This document shows, in pieces, positions 49,680 through 59,359 of a DNA stretch of 64,000 bases. Source of the DNA: an uncultured Flavobacteriales bacterium (lineage in GTDB: Bacteria > Bacteroidota > Bacteroidia > Flavobacteriales_D > Crocinitomicaceae); contig CAJWRM010000009.1 in NCBI GenBank assembly GCA_913046365.1, forward strand, positions 1 to 64,000, written 5' to 3'. Position numbers and translations under genes: made by a program. Numbering within the stretch: position 1 is the stretch's first letter; each line of letters opens with the position of its first letter. Below the pieces are notes generated by a model. That model saw only the letters and a program-made list of their open reading frames with translations, was not told the origin of the DNA and made no database searches.

Positions 49680-50933
49680 CTATAGACCTAGTAGTATTTC
49701 TTTTGGGTCTTTTGATCCAAAGATCATTTTGTCAGGATTTTCTAGCATTTCTTTCACTTTTACGAGAAAGCTTACTGATTCCTTGCCGTCGATGATTCTA
49801 TGGTCATAGGAGAGTGCAAGATACATGATTGGTCTTATCTCAACCTGACCGCCTATTGCAACAGGTCTCTCTACAATATTATGCATACCCAAAATGGCCG
49901 ATTGTGGAGGATTTATAATGGGCGTTGATAGCATGGAGCCAAAAACACCTCCGTTCGTTATTGTAAACGTACCTCCAGTCATTTCATCAGGGGTGATCTT
50001 TCCGTCTCTTGCCTTTATCGCGAGTCTTTTGATTTCTCGTTCTATTTCCGCAAGACTCATACTTTCAGCATTTCTTACAACGGGAACCATTAGTCCTTTC
50101 GGAGAGGAAACAGCAATACCTATGTCAGCGTATTCATGAAGGATGATTTCCTTTCCATCAATTTGCGCATTTACGGAAGGGTAAATTTGCAATGCTTCTG
50201 TTACTGCTTTTGTGAAAAAGGACATGAATCCAAGATTAACCTCATGTTTCTTTGCAAAAGCTTCTTTGTACTTCTTTCTTAGATCCATGATTGGTTTCAT
50301 GTCTATTTCGTTGAAAGTCGTGAGCATTGCCGTTTCATTTTTCACAGAAACCAAGCGTTCTGCAATTTTTCGTCTGAGCATAGAAAGTTTTTCTCTTGAA
50401 ACCTCTCGGCTACCAGACCAGCTATCAGTGGAGGGCATTTCAATACCTCCTGATAATGCGTTAAGTACATCGCTTTTTAGAATTCTTCCATCTTTCCCGG
50501 TTCCAGAAACTTGTCCAACTTGAACATTGTTTTCAGACATTATTTTAGCAGCTGCCGGACTTGGAACACCAGTAGCATATGTGCTTTTTATAGGTTCAGG
50601 TTTTGCAGTTTCCTTTTCAATAATGGCTGCTTCTTTCACTTCTTTTTTAGCTTCCGTCACAGGTGCCGTTACTACTGCTGTTTCAGGTGCCTTAGCTGAC
50701 GTATCAATAACACAAACAACTTGTCCAACTTGAACAACGTCTCCCTCCTCAGCCTTGAATTGAATGGTTCCACTTTCTTCCGCAGGAAGCTCAAGTGTAG
50801 CTTTGTCTGAATCAACTTCAGCTATTGCCTGATCTTTTTCAACATAATCTCCCTCGCTTACGAGCCAAGCTGCGATTTCAACCTCTGAAATCGATTCGCC
50901 CGGACTAGGAACTTTCATTTCTAACAAACTCAT
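49680..50933 (-). CDS. sucB: 2-oxoglutarate dehydrogenase E2 (dihydrolipoyl succinyltransferase)
   Basis: Lipoyl '[19 protein letters not shown]', E3-binding '[33 protein letters not shown]', catalytic '[19 protein letters not shown]'. Confidence 0.96.
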   Translation of the reverse strand: MSLLEMKVPSPGESISEVEIAAWLVSEGDYVEKDQAIAEVDSDKATLELPAEESGTIQFKAEEGDVVQVGQVVCVIDTSAKAPETAVVTAPVTEAKKEVKEAAIIEKETAKPEPIKSTYATGVPSPAAAKIMSENNVQVGQVSGTGKDGRILKSDVLNALSGGIEMPSTDSWSGSREVSREKLSMLRRKIAERLVSVKNETAMLTTFNEIDMKPIMDLRKKYKEAFAKKHEVNLGFMSFFTKAVTEALQIYPSVNAQIDGKEIILHEYADIGIAVSSPKGLMVPVVRNAESMSLAEIEREIKRLAIKARDGKITPDEMTGGTFTITNGGVFGSMLSTPIINPPQSAILGMHNIVERPVAIGGQVEIRPIMYLALSYDHRIIDGKESVSFLVKVKEMLENPDKMIFGSKDPKEILLGL

Positions 50934-50939
50934 TTCGTA

Positions 50940-53672
50940 TTATTTTTTTTGATGAACTTTCTTCTTGGCAAAAGAAAATAGCTCTTTGAACAGTTTTGCC
51001 AATCTCTTTTCGTGTAATTTTTTTGAACCCTCAGCTGAAGCGGCAGAGGCTGGTCGCGAAACTCCAATAATTGGCAATTTACTATTTTGCATTGCTACGT
51101 ATTGCCAAGCACCCATATTCTCTGGCTCTTCTTGTGCCCAAATGATGTGTTTCGCTTTGTATTTTGACAATATTTTATCTACCTGTATTTGTGGCCATGG
51201 ATAAAGCTGCTCTATTCTAATAAAAACCATGTTTTCAACCCCAAGCTCTTCTGCTTGAATTTTCATTTCATAATAAAACTTACCAGTACATAGTACGACA
51301 GTATCGATATTTTTTGATTGAATATTTGCATCATCCAAAACCTCTTGGAACCCTCCTTCTGCAAGGTCTTCCATTTTAGAGGTAGCCATAGGGTGTCGTA
51401 GCAGCATTTTAGGCGTAAATATCACCAAAGGTTTTCTGAAATCCCTTTTTAGTTGTCTTCTCAATAGGTGAAAGTGATTGGCTGGCGTTGAGGTGTTGAC
51501 AATCTGCATGTTTTGATCTGCGCATTGCTGCAAGAATCTTTCCATTCTTCCGCTAGAATGTTCAGCTCCCTGTCCTTCATAGCCATGAGGTAAAAGCATC
51601 ACTAAACCTGATTGGGTGGCCCATTTATCCTCACCCGCGGAAATAAATTGATCCACTACGATTTGAGCGCCGTTAAAAAAATCGCCAAATTGTGCCTCCC
51701 AAATGGTTAAACCTTTTGGACATGCCAATGAATAACCATATTCAAAGCCAAGCACCCCATATTCGCTTAGTAAAGAGTTGTAGATTGTAAATTTGGCCTG
51801 TGATTTATCTAGGAGGTTTAAAGTTTCAACTTCCTCCTCGGTATCTTCAGTCTTAACTACCGCATGTCTATGCGAAAATGTTCCTCTTTCTACATCTTGT
51901 CCAGAAATTCTAATTGGGTGTCCCTCAGTTAGCAATGATGCGTATGCAAGCATTTCGGCACTTCCCCAGTCTAGAGAGTCACTACTAAATGCCTTCAACC
52001 GATCTTTAAATATCTTTCCTATTTTTCTGTAATATTTGTTACCCTCTGGAAGTGTAGATAGCTTTATGCCAAGTTCCTTTAAAGTTTTGATGTTTACTTT
52101 TGTGTCGGGAGATACATCAAAATCTTTTCCATTGCAATAGCGATAGCTTTCCCAAATTTCGCTTAAAAAGTCATGAACTAAGGCTTTTTCTGATTTACTA
52201 GCTAAATCATATTCTGCTTCTAGATAGGCATTATATGCACCTTCAATTTTCTTAGCTTCAGGCTTATTTAGAATTCCATCAGCCTCTAATTGACTAAAAT
52301 AAATATCCTTTGGATTTGGATGCTTAGCAATAAGACTATATAGTTTTGGCTGGGTGAACTTTGGTTCGTCACCTTCATTGTGTCCAAATTTTCGATAACA
52401 CAGAAGATCAATAAAAATATCACGATGAAATTGTTGGCGGTATTCCATTGCAATTTCAATAGCTGTTAATACTGCTTCTACGTCGTCTCCATTCACGTGG
52501 AAAACTGGACTAAGGGTGGTTTTGGCGATATCGGTGCAGTAAGTAGAAGATCGTCCATCTAAATAGTTTGTTGTGAATCCAACCTGGTTATTCACTACTA
52601 TATGAATAGTTCCTCCGGTTCTATAACCATTGAGCTCAGCCATTTGAATTGTTTCATATACTATTCCTTGACCTGCAATAGCGGCATCCCCATGAATGAG
52701 CACTGGACAAACTTTTTGTTCATCCTTGTAGATATGGTCAATTTTTGCCCTAGCAATTCCCTGAACGACACCATTTACGGCTTCAAGATGAGACGGGTTA
52801 GGAGCAAGCGTTACACCAACTTCTTTTCCGCTATCTAGGGTTATATTTGAAGTAAAACCTTGATGATATTTCACGTCACCATCAAATGTGGTCTCAAAGT
52901 CAAATTCTTTGCCCTCAAATTCTGCAAAAATATCTTTAGGTCTTTTTTTGAAGATATTCGTAAGTGTATTAAGTCGTCCACGATGCGCCATACCCATAAT
53001 GAAATTCTCAACTCCAAGTTCGGACCCCTTTGTGATCATTGTCTGAAGCGCAGGTATTAAAGACTCTCCACCTTCTATAGAAAACCTTTTTTGCCCTACG
53101 AATTTTTTTCCTAAAAACGACTCAAATCCATGTGTATGGATTAATGATTCAAACAGTTTGAGCTTACGCTCTTTATTAAATGTAGGTCTGTTTTTGATTT
53201 CAATTTTATTTCTAAACCATTCAGTTCTGATTGGTCCTCTGATATACATGAATTCAATACCAATAGATTGACAGTAGGTCAATTCCAAGTGTTCTATAAT
53301 ATCTTTGAGTGAGGCAGGTCCAATATTTACATCTTCCCCAGCTTGAAATACAGTATCGAGATCTGCTTCAGATAGTCCGAAGTTTTCAATGGAGAGGTCT
53401 GGTGCATATTTCCTTCTCTCTCGCACTGGGTTTGTTTTTGTGAAAAGGTGCCCTCTAGTTCTATAACCGTTAATTAGGTTTAGAACTTTGAATTCTTTTT
53501 GGAAATTTTCTGGTATTTCTTCAGATGAATCAAAATTGGTTTGTGCGAATTCAAAACCTTCAAAAAATTTTTTCCATCCAATATCGACGCTTTCAGGGTC
53601 GTTTTTGTATTGCTTATACAAATAATCAATGGCATTGGGATCAGCGTTGCCTATATATGACGTTTTATCCAT
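50940..53672 (-). CDS. sucA: 2-oxoglutarate dehydrogenase E1
   Basis: 'YRTRGHLFTKTNPV', 'MGMAHRGRLNTLTNIFKK', 'HGDAAIAGQGIVYETIQMAELNGYRTGGTIHIVVNNQVGFTT', 'EAQFGDFFNGAQIVVDQFISAGEDKW'. Confidence 0.97.
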   Translation of the reverse strand: MDKTSYIGNADPNAIDYLYKQYKNDPESVDIGWKKFFEGFEFAQTNFDSSEEIPENFQKEFKVLNLINGYRTRGHLFTKTNPVRERRKYAPDLSIENFGLSEADLDTVFQAGEDVNIGPASLKDIIEHLELTYCQSIGIEFMYIRGPIRTEWFRNKIEIKNRPTFNKERKLKLFESLIHTHGFESFLGKKFVGQKRFSIEGGESLIPALQTMITKGSELGVENFIMGMAHRGRLNTLTNIFKKRPKDIFAEFEGKEFDFETTFDGDVKYHQGFTSNITLDSGKEVGVTLAPNPSHLEAVNGVVQGIARAKIDHIYKDEQKVCPVLIHGDAAIAGQGIVYETIQMAELNGYRTGGTIHIVVNNQVGFTTNYLDGRSSTYCTDIAKTTLSPVFHVNGDDVEAVLTAIEIAMEYRQQFHRDIFIDLLCYRKFGHNEGDEPKFTQPKLYSLIAKHPNPKDIYFSQLEADGILNKPEAKKIEGAYNAYLEAEYDLASKSEKALVHDFLSEIWESYRYCNGKDFDVSPDTKVNIKTLKELGIKLSTLPEGNKYYRKIGKIFKDRLKAFSSDSLDWGSAEMLAYASLLTEGHPIRISGQDVERGTFSHRHAVVKTEDTEEEVETLNLLDKSQAKFTIYNSLLSEYGVLGFEYGYSLACPKGLTIWEAQFGDFFNGAQIVVDQFISAGEDKWATQSGLVMLLPHGYEGQGAEHSSGRMERFLQQCADQNMQIVNTSTPANHFHLLRRQLKRDFRKPLVIFTPKMLLRHPMATSKMEDLAEGGFQEVLDDANIQSKNIDTVVLCTGKFYYEMKIQAEELGVENMVFIRIEQLYPWPQIQVDKILSKYKAKHIIWAQEEPENMGAWQYVAMQNSKLPIIGVSRPASAASAEGSKKLHEKRLAKLFKELFSFAKKKVHQKK

Positions 53673-53695
53673 TAAAATTAGAATGTTAACGTTGA

Positions 53696-53703
53696 CAAAG
53701 TTA
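53696..53703 (-). promoter_or_regulatory. -7 element TAACTTTG upstream of sucAB
   Basis: Exact TAnnTTTG on - strand, 23 nt before the ATG. Confidence 0.45.
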
Positions 53704-53776
53704 GGAATTTCCTTAATCTGAGCACAATGAAGTATAAATAAATTGCATTTCGAAAGTAAAACACAATCATTGGTAC

Positions 53777-53804
53777 AAAAAAAAGGGCCCGAAGGCCCTT
53801 TTAT
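53777..53804 (-). terminator. Intrinsic terminator between the T9SS protease gene and sucA
   Basis: AAAAGGGCC-cgaa-GGCCCTTTT with A and T tracts; probably bidirectional. Confidence 0.78.
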
Positions 53805-53821
53805 ATTGGATTAAGTGTAAT

Positions 53822-55936
53822 TTATTTTTTAATGAATTGCTTCACAGTAGTTCCTGTTGAAGATGCCATATGGATATGATACATACCACCTGCGAAATCT
53901 CCAAGGTCTATAACGGTCATTTTATTTGAATTCAAAGCCGATTCAAAAATAATTTTACCGGTAACATCTGTAATTTTAATTTGCTCATAATCATTAGATG
54001 CCTCTGATGCATCAATAATAATTTCATTTTGAGCGGGGTTTGGATAGATTAAAATATCATGTGATTCAAATGCATCAATACCACTTGTGCCTCCTCCAGT
54101 GTTTTCTACGCCAATGCTCTCTGTTGGCCCGAAGTCAGCTGCACTTATTGTGTATATTGTTGTATTTGCATTATTTTTCAATTGAAGGTTTCCGTCCGTA
54201 TTGTTTTCGTCCCATTGCGATGCACCTAATCCATCTCCATAATAGTCATAAATAGCGAAGGTGTAGCAATCAGATCCCGGTAGACCTACGTCCCAATTAT
54301 ACTGGGTAAGATTTTGCAATGGATTAGTCGGGTCAGCGGCCGGAGGGAATTCCTCCGTACCAAAGTTTCCTGCAACATTCTCATTTCCTTCTGACCAAAC
54401 TACGTTTCCATCACTATCTGTGATTTCCATGTAGGTTTCATCCCCATAGTCGTCAGTTAGTAGCGAGACTTTAAGGATATTATTGGTCTGTAAGTCACAG
54501 TCCGATGGCGTTGGTCCAGGTCCAGTTCCAGAACATGGGTCATAAGAACCATTTAAGGTTGTCGCATTCGAATTTGTTGGATCTAACCATGGCTTCAGTC
54601 TTTCGTTGTTTGCAGACCCATTTGAGGTCCAATGGTAGGACATTTTACCATACAAATCTGGAGAAGTTGGGGTATTACAGTAAGAACTACCACCGGTAAG
54701 TGTTCCAATTACAAGTCCGTTACCATCAAATAGGGGTGATCCCGATGAACCTCCCTCTGTTACACCGTGACCATTTGCATTTGACGACCAAGACAACCTC
54801 CAATGAGAGCCGCTAGCTGAGCCCCATGAGGTACTTTGAGTGGTACCATTGAAAGTTGAAATTTTCTTTATATCTCCCGCAGGGTGGTGTATTCCAGCCC
54901 CACCTTGAGATGCTGAGGATGCCGCTTTCCAACCATTCCAATATCCACTAAAGCTGGATGATTTGAGTGTATTGATAACTGAAGTTTCGTTGTTGTTGTT
55001 ACCAAGCTTAACCAATAAAAAATCAGAACCTGAGTTTCCTCCTCCATCATCAGAGTCAGCAATTCTTATACATCCTGTTACGTAATGGTCGTCTAAAGAT
55101 CCTGCAGAGTTTGGATTGTTGCAGTTGGGTGATTCATAACGAAAATAAAAGCGCCAGCTATTCATATTATTTGCACTTGTATTCACACCACAATGAAGTG
55201 CAGTAAGAAAATAAGGTTTGCAATCTTGCGCAGTGTTGTTGACCAATGATCCTGTGCACCATCCGGCACTGTTTCCTTCAACAATATATATTCGAGCGAC
55301 ACCATCTTTTTCATCTTGCCAAGAATCTCCAACTGGAGAGCAGTTAACATTCACTTCGCATGGATCAGATTCATTAATTTTTGCCGCATTAGGGTTTCCT
55401 GTAGATCGGTAATTATACATTACCCGGTCGATCAATATTTGACTTTCTTGTGTATTCGCGGGTTCAGTCAATGTAAGTACTAAATCATCTCCGAAGCACA
55501 AAGCCGCATTTTGTGTTTTGTGTGCTAAAACATCCTGTTGATTCATTGGCTTGTGCACCAAAAGACCGTCAGTATTTCGAATCTCAAGTGTTGATTGGCC
55601 AAATAGCTCAAATTTTGAAAATAAAAAACTCAGTGCTTCAGCTCCGTTTGCTTGTACACGAAGCATCCATGTTTTTGATCCATCATTGTTGATTTTCCAA
55701 TCTCCATCAATACTAGGATTAATATTTGTGGAAATAGAGGTTCCAATGCGATAAAGGGATCCATTTTTTTCTCTTTCTTCATTCTCCAAATGTATTTGAG
55801 AAAGGTCAGGAGATTCTAGCGTTACCACAGGAATAGTTTTAAGGTTTTCAAAAGGTTGTGATATAAGTCCCTTTCGCTGTGCGCTTAGGTTGAGTGTGAC
55901 TAATGCACATAAAAAAAGTGTAAAAAAGTTTTTCAT
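53822..55936 (-). CDS. Secreted trypsin-like (lysyl endopeptidase-type) serine protease with T9SS type A sorting domain
   Basis: 'YFLTALHCGVN', 'SDFLLVKLGN', 'VTEGGSSGSPLFDGNGLVIGTLTGG' triad context; C-terminal 'ILIYPNPAQNEIIIDAS...GGMYHIHMASSTGTTVKQFIKK'. Confidence 0.9.
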   Translation of the reverse strand: MKNFFTLFLCALVTLNLSAQRKGLISQPFENLKTIPVVTLESPDLSQIHLENEEREKNGSLYRIGTSISTNINPSIDGDWKINNDGSKTWMLRVQANGAEALSFLFSKFELFGQSTLEIRNTDGLLVHKPMNQQDVLAHKTQNAALCFGDDLVLTLTEPANTQESQILIDRVMYNYRSTGNPNAAKINESDPCEVNVNCSPVGDSWQDEKDGVARIYIVEGNSAGWCTGSLVNNTAQDCKPYFLTALHCGVNTSANNMNSWRFYFRYESPNCNNPNSAGSLDDHYVTGCIRIADSDDGGGNSGSDFLLVKLGNNNNETSVINTLKSSSFSGYWNGWKAASSASQGGAGIHHPAGDIKKISTFNGTTQSTSWGSASGSHWRLSWSSNANGHGVTEGGSSGSPLFDGNGLVIGTLTGGSSYCNTPTSPDLYGKMSYHWTSNGSANNERLKPWLDPTNSNATTLNGSYDPCSGTGPGPTPSDCDLQTNNILKVSLLTDDYGDETYMEITDSDGNVVWSEGNENVAGNFGTEEFPPAADPTNPLQNLTQYNWDVGLPGSDCYTFAIYDYYGDGLGASQWDENNTDGNLQLKNNANTTIYTISAADFGPTESIGVENTGGGTSGIDAFESHDILIYPNPAQNEIIIDASEASNDYEQIKITDVTGKIIFESALNSNKMTVIDLGDFAGGMYHIHMASSTGTTVKQFIKK

Positions 55937-56009
55937 AGGTTTGTTTTTGGTTTAGACGTCGATTGTTTAGGATTTCCTTTCTCGACATAGTTTTGTTAAT
56001 TTTACCGAA

Positions 56010-56017
56010 CAAATATA
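56010..56017 (-). promoter_or_regulatory. -7 element TATATTTG upstream of the T9SS protease
   Basis: Exact TAnnTTTG on - strand, about 73 nt before the ATG. Confidence 0.35.
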
Positions 56018-56040
56018 AGTTTTGTAAATCAATTTTAAAA

Positions 56041-56727
56041 ATGATTAAAATTTGCCTTATTGAGGATGAAGAAAGCCTTGTTGAATTGATAAAATTCAAT
56101 CTTGAACTTGAAGGTTATCAGGTTGAAGTATATAAAAATGGACGAAAAGCAATTTCAAATGTTCAGAAAATTATTAAAAGCGACTTGGTTGTTTTAGATG
56201 TCATGCTTCCAGAAAATAGTGGCTTCGATGTGTGTAAGGAAATTAGGCGTTTTAGTCAGGTTCCAATTTTATTTCTTTCAGCAAAAGGAATTGCTGCGGA
56301 CCGCATTCATGGTCTACGTTTGGGCGCAAATGATTACCTTCCGAAGCCTTTTGATTTAGAGGAGCTCATATTGAGAATTCAAAATCTATTGCCATCGGAA
56401 AGTTCAATGTCAGATGGAGATGAAACCTTCATTATTGGCTCGAAATCAGTTGACTTCTCCAGTTATGAGTTGTTAGATTTAACAACAGGCGAAAAACATG
56501 TTTTTTCGAAAAGAGAAATAGAATTGCTTAAACTTTTTCGAGACTCAGAAGGCTCAGTTGTTTCGAGAGACGAGATCCTGGATAAACTGTGGGGGAAGGA
56601 AAATTTTCCTACGTCCAGAACGATTGACAATTACATATTGACTTTTCGTAAAATATTTGAGTCGAACCCCAAATCTCCGATTTATTTCCATTCAATTCGG
56701 GGCGTGGGATATAAATTCACGCTTTAA
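56041..56727 (+). CDS. OmpR/PhoB-type response regulator
   Basis: ORF opens at 55963 but the receiver begins at ATG 56041 'MIKICLIEDEESLVELI'; phosphoacceptor 'LVVLDVMLPENSGFDV', 'LGANDYLPKPFDLEEL', C-terminal winged helix 'SRTIDNYILTFRKIFESNPKSPIYFHSIRGVGYKF'. Confidence 0.93.
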   Translation: MIKICLIEDEESLVELIKFNLELEGYQVEVYKNGRKAISNVQKIIKSDLVVLDVMLPENSGFDVCKEIRRFSQVPILFLSAKGIAADRIHGLRLGANDYLPKPFDLEELILRIQNLLPSESSMSDGDETFIIGSKSVDFSSYELLDLTTGEKHVFSKREIELLKLFRDSEGSVVSRDEILDKLWGKENFPTSRTIDNYILTFRKIFESNPKSPIYFHSIRGVGYKFTL

Positions 56728-56733
56728 ATTTCT

Positions 56734-58959
56734 ATGAAAATATTTTATCTCTTTCTTTTTCTTCCCATCTTGACATTTTCCCAAGTTACAGGATTGATTC
56801 AAGGTCAAAATGGTAAGCAATTAAAACCACTTTACGGCGCGAAAGTTAAACTTATAAGCTCAAACGATGGGGCTATTACAGACAAAGATGGACAGTTTGA
56901 ATTGATATTGCCAAGGATGCTTCCAGATACACTGATCATTAGTGCAAGAGGTTATTTTTCAGATACTATTCCTGTAACTAAGAATGACAGATTTACGGCA
57001 TTTAACATTGTTTTATTTTCTGAACAACTGCTGCCCGAGGTCATTGTTGGTTATCGCAAAAACACCTCTTCCATATCTCGCTTAAAAGTGCTTCATGTAG
57101 AGGAACTTACCTCGAGTGAATTGCGAAAAGCGGCTTGCTGCAATTTAGGAGAGTCATTCGAGACCAATGCATCTGTGGATGTGAATATGACTGATGCAGT
57201 TTCGGGCGCAAAGAAAATACGAATGATGGGGCTCGAGGGGATTTATACCCAAATTCAGCTTGAGAATATGCCGTTTTTACGCGGTATTGAAAGTTCTTTT
57301 GGATTGGAAACAATACCCGGCTCTTGGATTGAATCCATTCAAATTACCAAAGGCGCTGGAAATGTCGTGAACGGTTATGAAAGCATGGCAGGTTTGATCA
57401 ATTTGGAAATAGCAAAGCCAGAGACGATGGATCGGTTTTATTTTAATGCCTATCAAAACCGAATGGGCAAATCCGAAATTAATTTGATGTCAGGAGTTGA
57501 GCTAAATGAGAAATGGTCGGCCGGATTTTTTGGTTATCTCAGTTCTCAATGGGGGCAATTAGATGAAAACTCAGATGAATTCATGGACATACCTTTGGGC
57601 TCTTATGCTGCATTTTTGAGTAGGTTGGATTACGAGGGTGAAAAAATGGAAGCCAAGCTGGGAGTGAACATTCATCTGGATACGAAACTGGGAGGCCAAA
57701 TAGGTTACGTTGAGGAGCCTAATTCTTTTGGATGGAATACGGATTGGGATACTGACCCTTCAAAGTTTGGTTTGCAAATCAATAGTAATCATATTGATGT
57801 TTTTTCAAAGACAGGATTTTTCGGTAAACACCCTTCGCAATCTTTAGGGATTATTACCAAATGGAAATACGAAATGATTGATGGTAATTTTGGAAATCGA
57901 TTTTTTGCAGGAGAAGAGAAAAGGGCGTACATCAACGTTATTTATGATGATATCATCATGAATTCAGACCACAAAATTAAAACTGGGCTGAGCTACAATT
58001 ACATCGACATATTTCAGGCTGCCTCAGATAGTCTTTCTAGCAATAGAATTGAACACGTGCCAGGAGCATTTTTTGAGTATACACATTCGGGTTCAAGATT
58101 AACCTCTGTTGTAGGAGCGAGATATGATTATCATTTGCTTTTTGGACAACAAGTCATTCCCAGAGCACATCTAAAATATAAGCTCACAGAGCGAACAGAT
58201 CTTCGGTTTACGGGAGGGAAAGGTTGGAGAATTCCAAACTATATTATTGATAATGTATCCTTACTTGCCAATTCTTTTACATGGATAGCCCCGGAGACGA
58301 TTCGCCCGGAAGTTTCATGGAATATCGGAGGATCTTTATTCCAGGAGTTCGACATGGAACATAGTCCAGCGACATTAACCATAGATTTCTATAGAACTTG
58401 GTTTGAAAATCAATTGGTTGTTGACAGAGAAAATAATCAAGTAAGGTTTTTCAATCTTGAAAATCAATCTGTTTCCAATAGTTTTCAGGCGGAGCTTTCA
58501 ATTGAACCTATAAAAAGGTTTGTTGTTCGAGGAGCATATAAATATTTGGATGTTCGTTCACTTTTTGGAGATTCGCTGCAAGCTAAAGTGATGATTCCAA
58601 AGCACAGAGGTTTCTTGAATTTGGCCTACACGACAAGAAATAAACGATGGGATTATGACCTGACCTTGTCTGTTTTTGGTAGATCTAGATTAGCTTCTAG
58701 TTCTCAATCAAACGATGGTTTTAGTACCGTTTTTCCGCGTCTCAATGCACAGATAACCTACAAGCTGAAGAAGTGGGACCTATACATCGGAGGTGAAAAT
58801 TTAACCAACTACACGCAGCAAAATCCAATTGTTGAACCTGAAAATCCATTCGGCCCAAATTTTGATGCGACTCGGGTTTGGGGACCAATTATTGGCTATA
58901 ATGTGTATTTTGGTATCCGATTTGCAATACCTAAACCAAAAGAAGAAAATGACGAGTAA
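56734..58959 (+). CDS. TonB-dependent receptor with N-terminal carboxypeptidase-regulatory-like domain
   Basis: 'GLIQGQNGKQLKPLYGAKVKLISSNDGAITDKDGQFEL', plug 'FETNASVDVNMTDAVSGAKKIRMMGLEGIYTQIQLENMPFLRG...ITKGAGNVVNGYESMAGLINLEI'. Confidence 0.93.
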   Translation: MKIFYLFLFLPILTFSQVTGLIQGQNGKQLKPLYGAKVKLISSNDGAITDKDGQFELILPRMLPDTLIISARGYFSDTIPVTKNDRFTAFNIVLFSEQLLPEVIVGYRKNTSSISRLKVLHVEELTSSELRKAACCNLGESFETNASVDVNMTDAVSGAKKIRMMGLEGIYTQIQLENMPFLRGIESSFGLETIPGSWIESIQITKGAGNVVNGYESMAGLINLEIAKPETMDRFYFNAYQNRMGKSEINLMSGVELNEKWSAGFFGYLSSQWGQLDENSDEFMDIPLGSYAAFLSRLDYEGEKMEAKLGVNIHLDTKLGGQIGYVEEPNSFGWNTDWDTDPSKFGLQINSNHIDVFSKTGFFGKHPSQSLGIITKWKYEMIDGNFGNRFFAGEEKRAYINVIYDDIIMNSDHKIKTGLSYNYIDIFQAASDSLSSNRIEHVPGAFFEYTHSGSRLTSVVGARYDYHLLFGQQVIPRAHLKYKLTERTDLRFTGGKGWRIPNYIIDNVSLLANSFTWIAPETIRPEVSWNIGGSLFQEFDMEHSPATLTIDFYRTWFENQLVVDRENNQVRFFNLENQSVSNSFQAELSIEPIKRFVVRGAYKYLDVRSLFGDSLQAKVMIPKHRGFLNLAYTTRNKRWDYDLTLSVFGRSRLASSSQSNDGFSTVFPRLNAQITYKLKKWDLYIGGENLTNYTQQNPIVEPENPFGPNFDATRVWGPIIGYNVYFGIRFAIPKPKEENDE

Positions 58960-59302
58960 AGTAAAATCCATTTTAGTATTCATCCTCATGATGACGTTGT
59001 GTACATTTTCAAACAAAATGAATGCTCAAAAATCCAATACGATAGAATTTCATACCTCTGCGCAATGCGGAATGTGTAAAGAAACGATTGAGAGAGCCAT
59101 GAACTATGAGCATGGTATTCAATTTGCCGAGCTGAATATGGACAATATGTTCCTTACGGTTAAGTATAAAACAAAGGTTCATACTGAATTAACGATTAAA
59201 AATATAGTTGCTAAACTAGGTTATTCAGCGGGAGAGGTGAAGGCAAATGAGAAGGCTATGAATGAATTACCTAAATGTTGTCAGCCTGGCGCACACCTGT
59301 AG
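58949..59302 (+). CDS. Secreted heavy-metal-associated (HMA) domain protein
   Basis: In-frame ATG 58949 overlaps the receptor stop; signal peptide 'MTSKVKSILVFILMMTLCTFSNKMNAQ', 'FHTSAQCGMCKETIERAM' CxxC, tail 'LPKCCQPGAHL'. Confidence 0.88.
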   Translation: MTSKVKSILVFILMMTLCTFSNKMNAQKSNTIEFHTSAQCGMCKETIERAMNYEHGIQFAELNMDNMFLTVKYKTKVHTELTIKNIVAKLGYSAGEVKANEKAMNELPKCCQPGAHL

Positions 59303-59334
59303 TTTTTTTTCATTTCTTTCCGATTAAAAATGTT

Positions 59335-59342
59335 TACCTTCG
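59335..59342 (+). promoter_or_regulatory. -7 element TACCTTCG upstream of the purF-like gene
   Basis: One mismatch to TAnnTTTG, 17 nt before the ATG. Confidence 0.35.
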
Positions 59343-59359
59343 CCACCTAGTCAAAAGCA

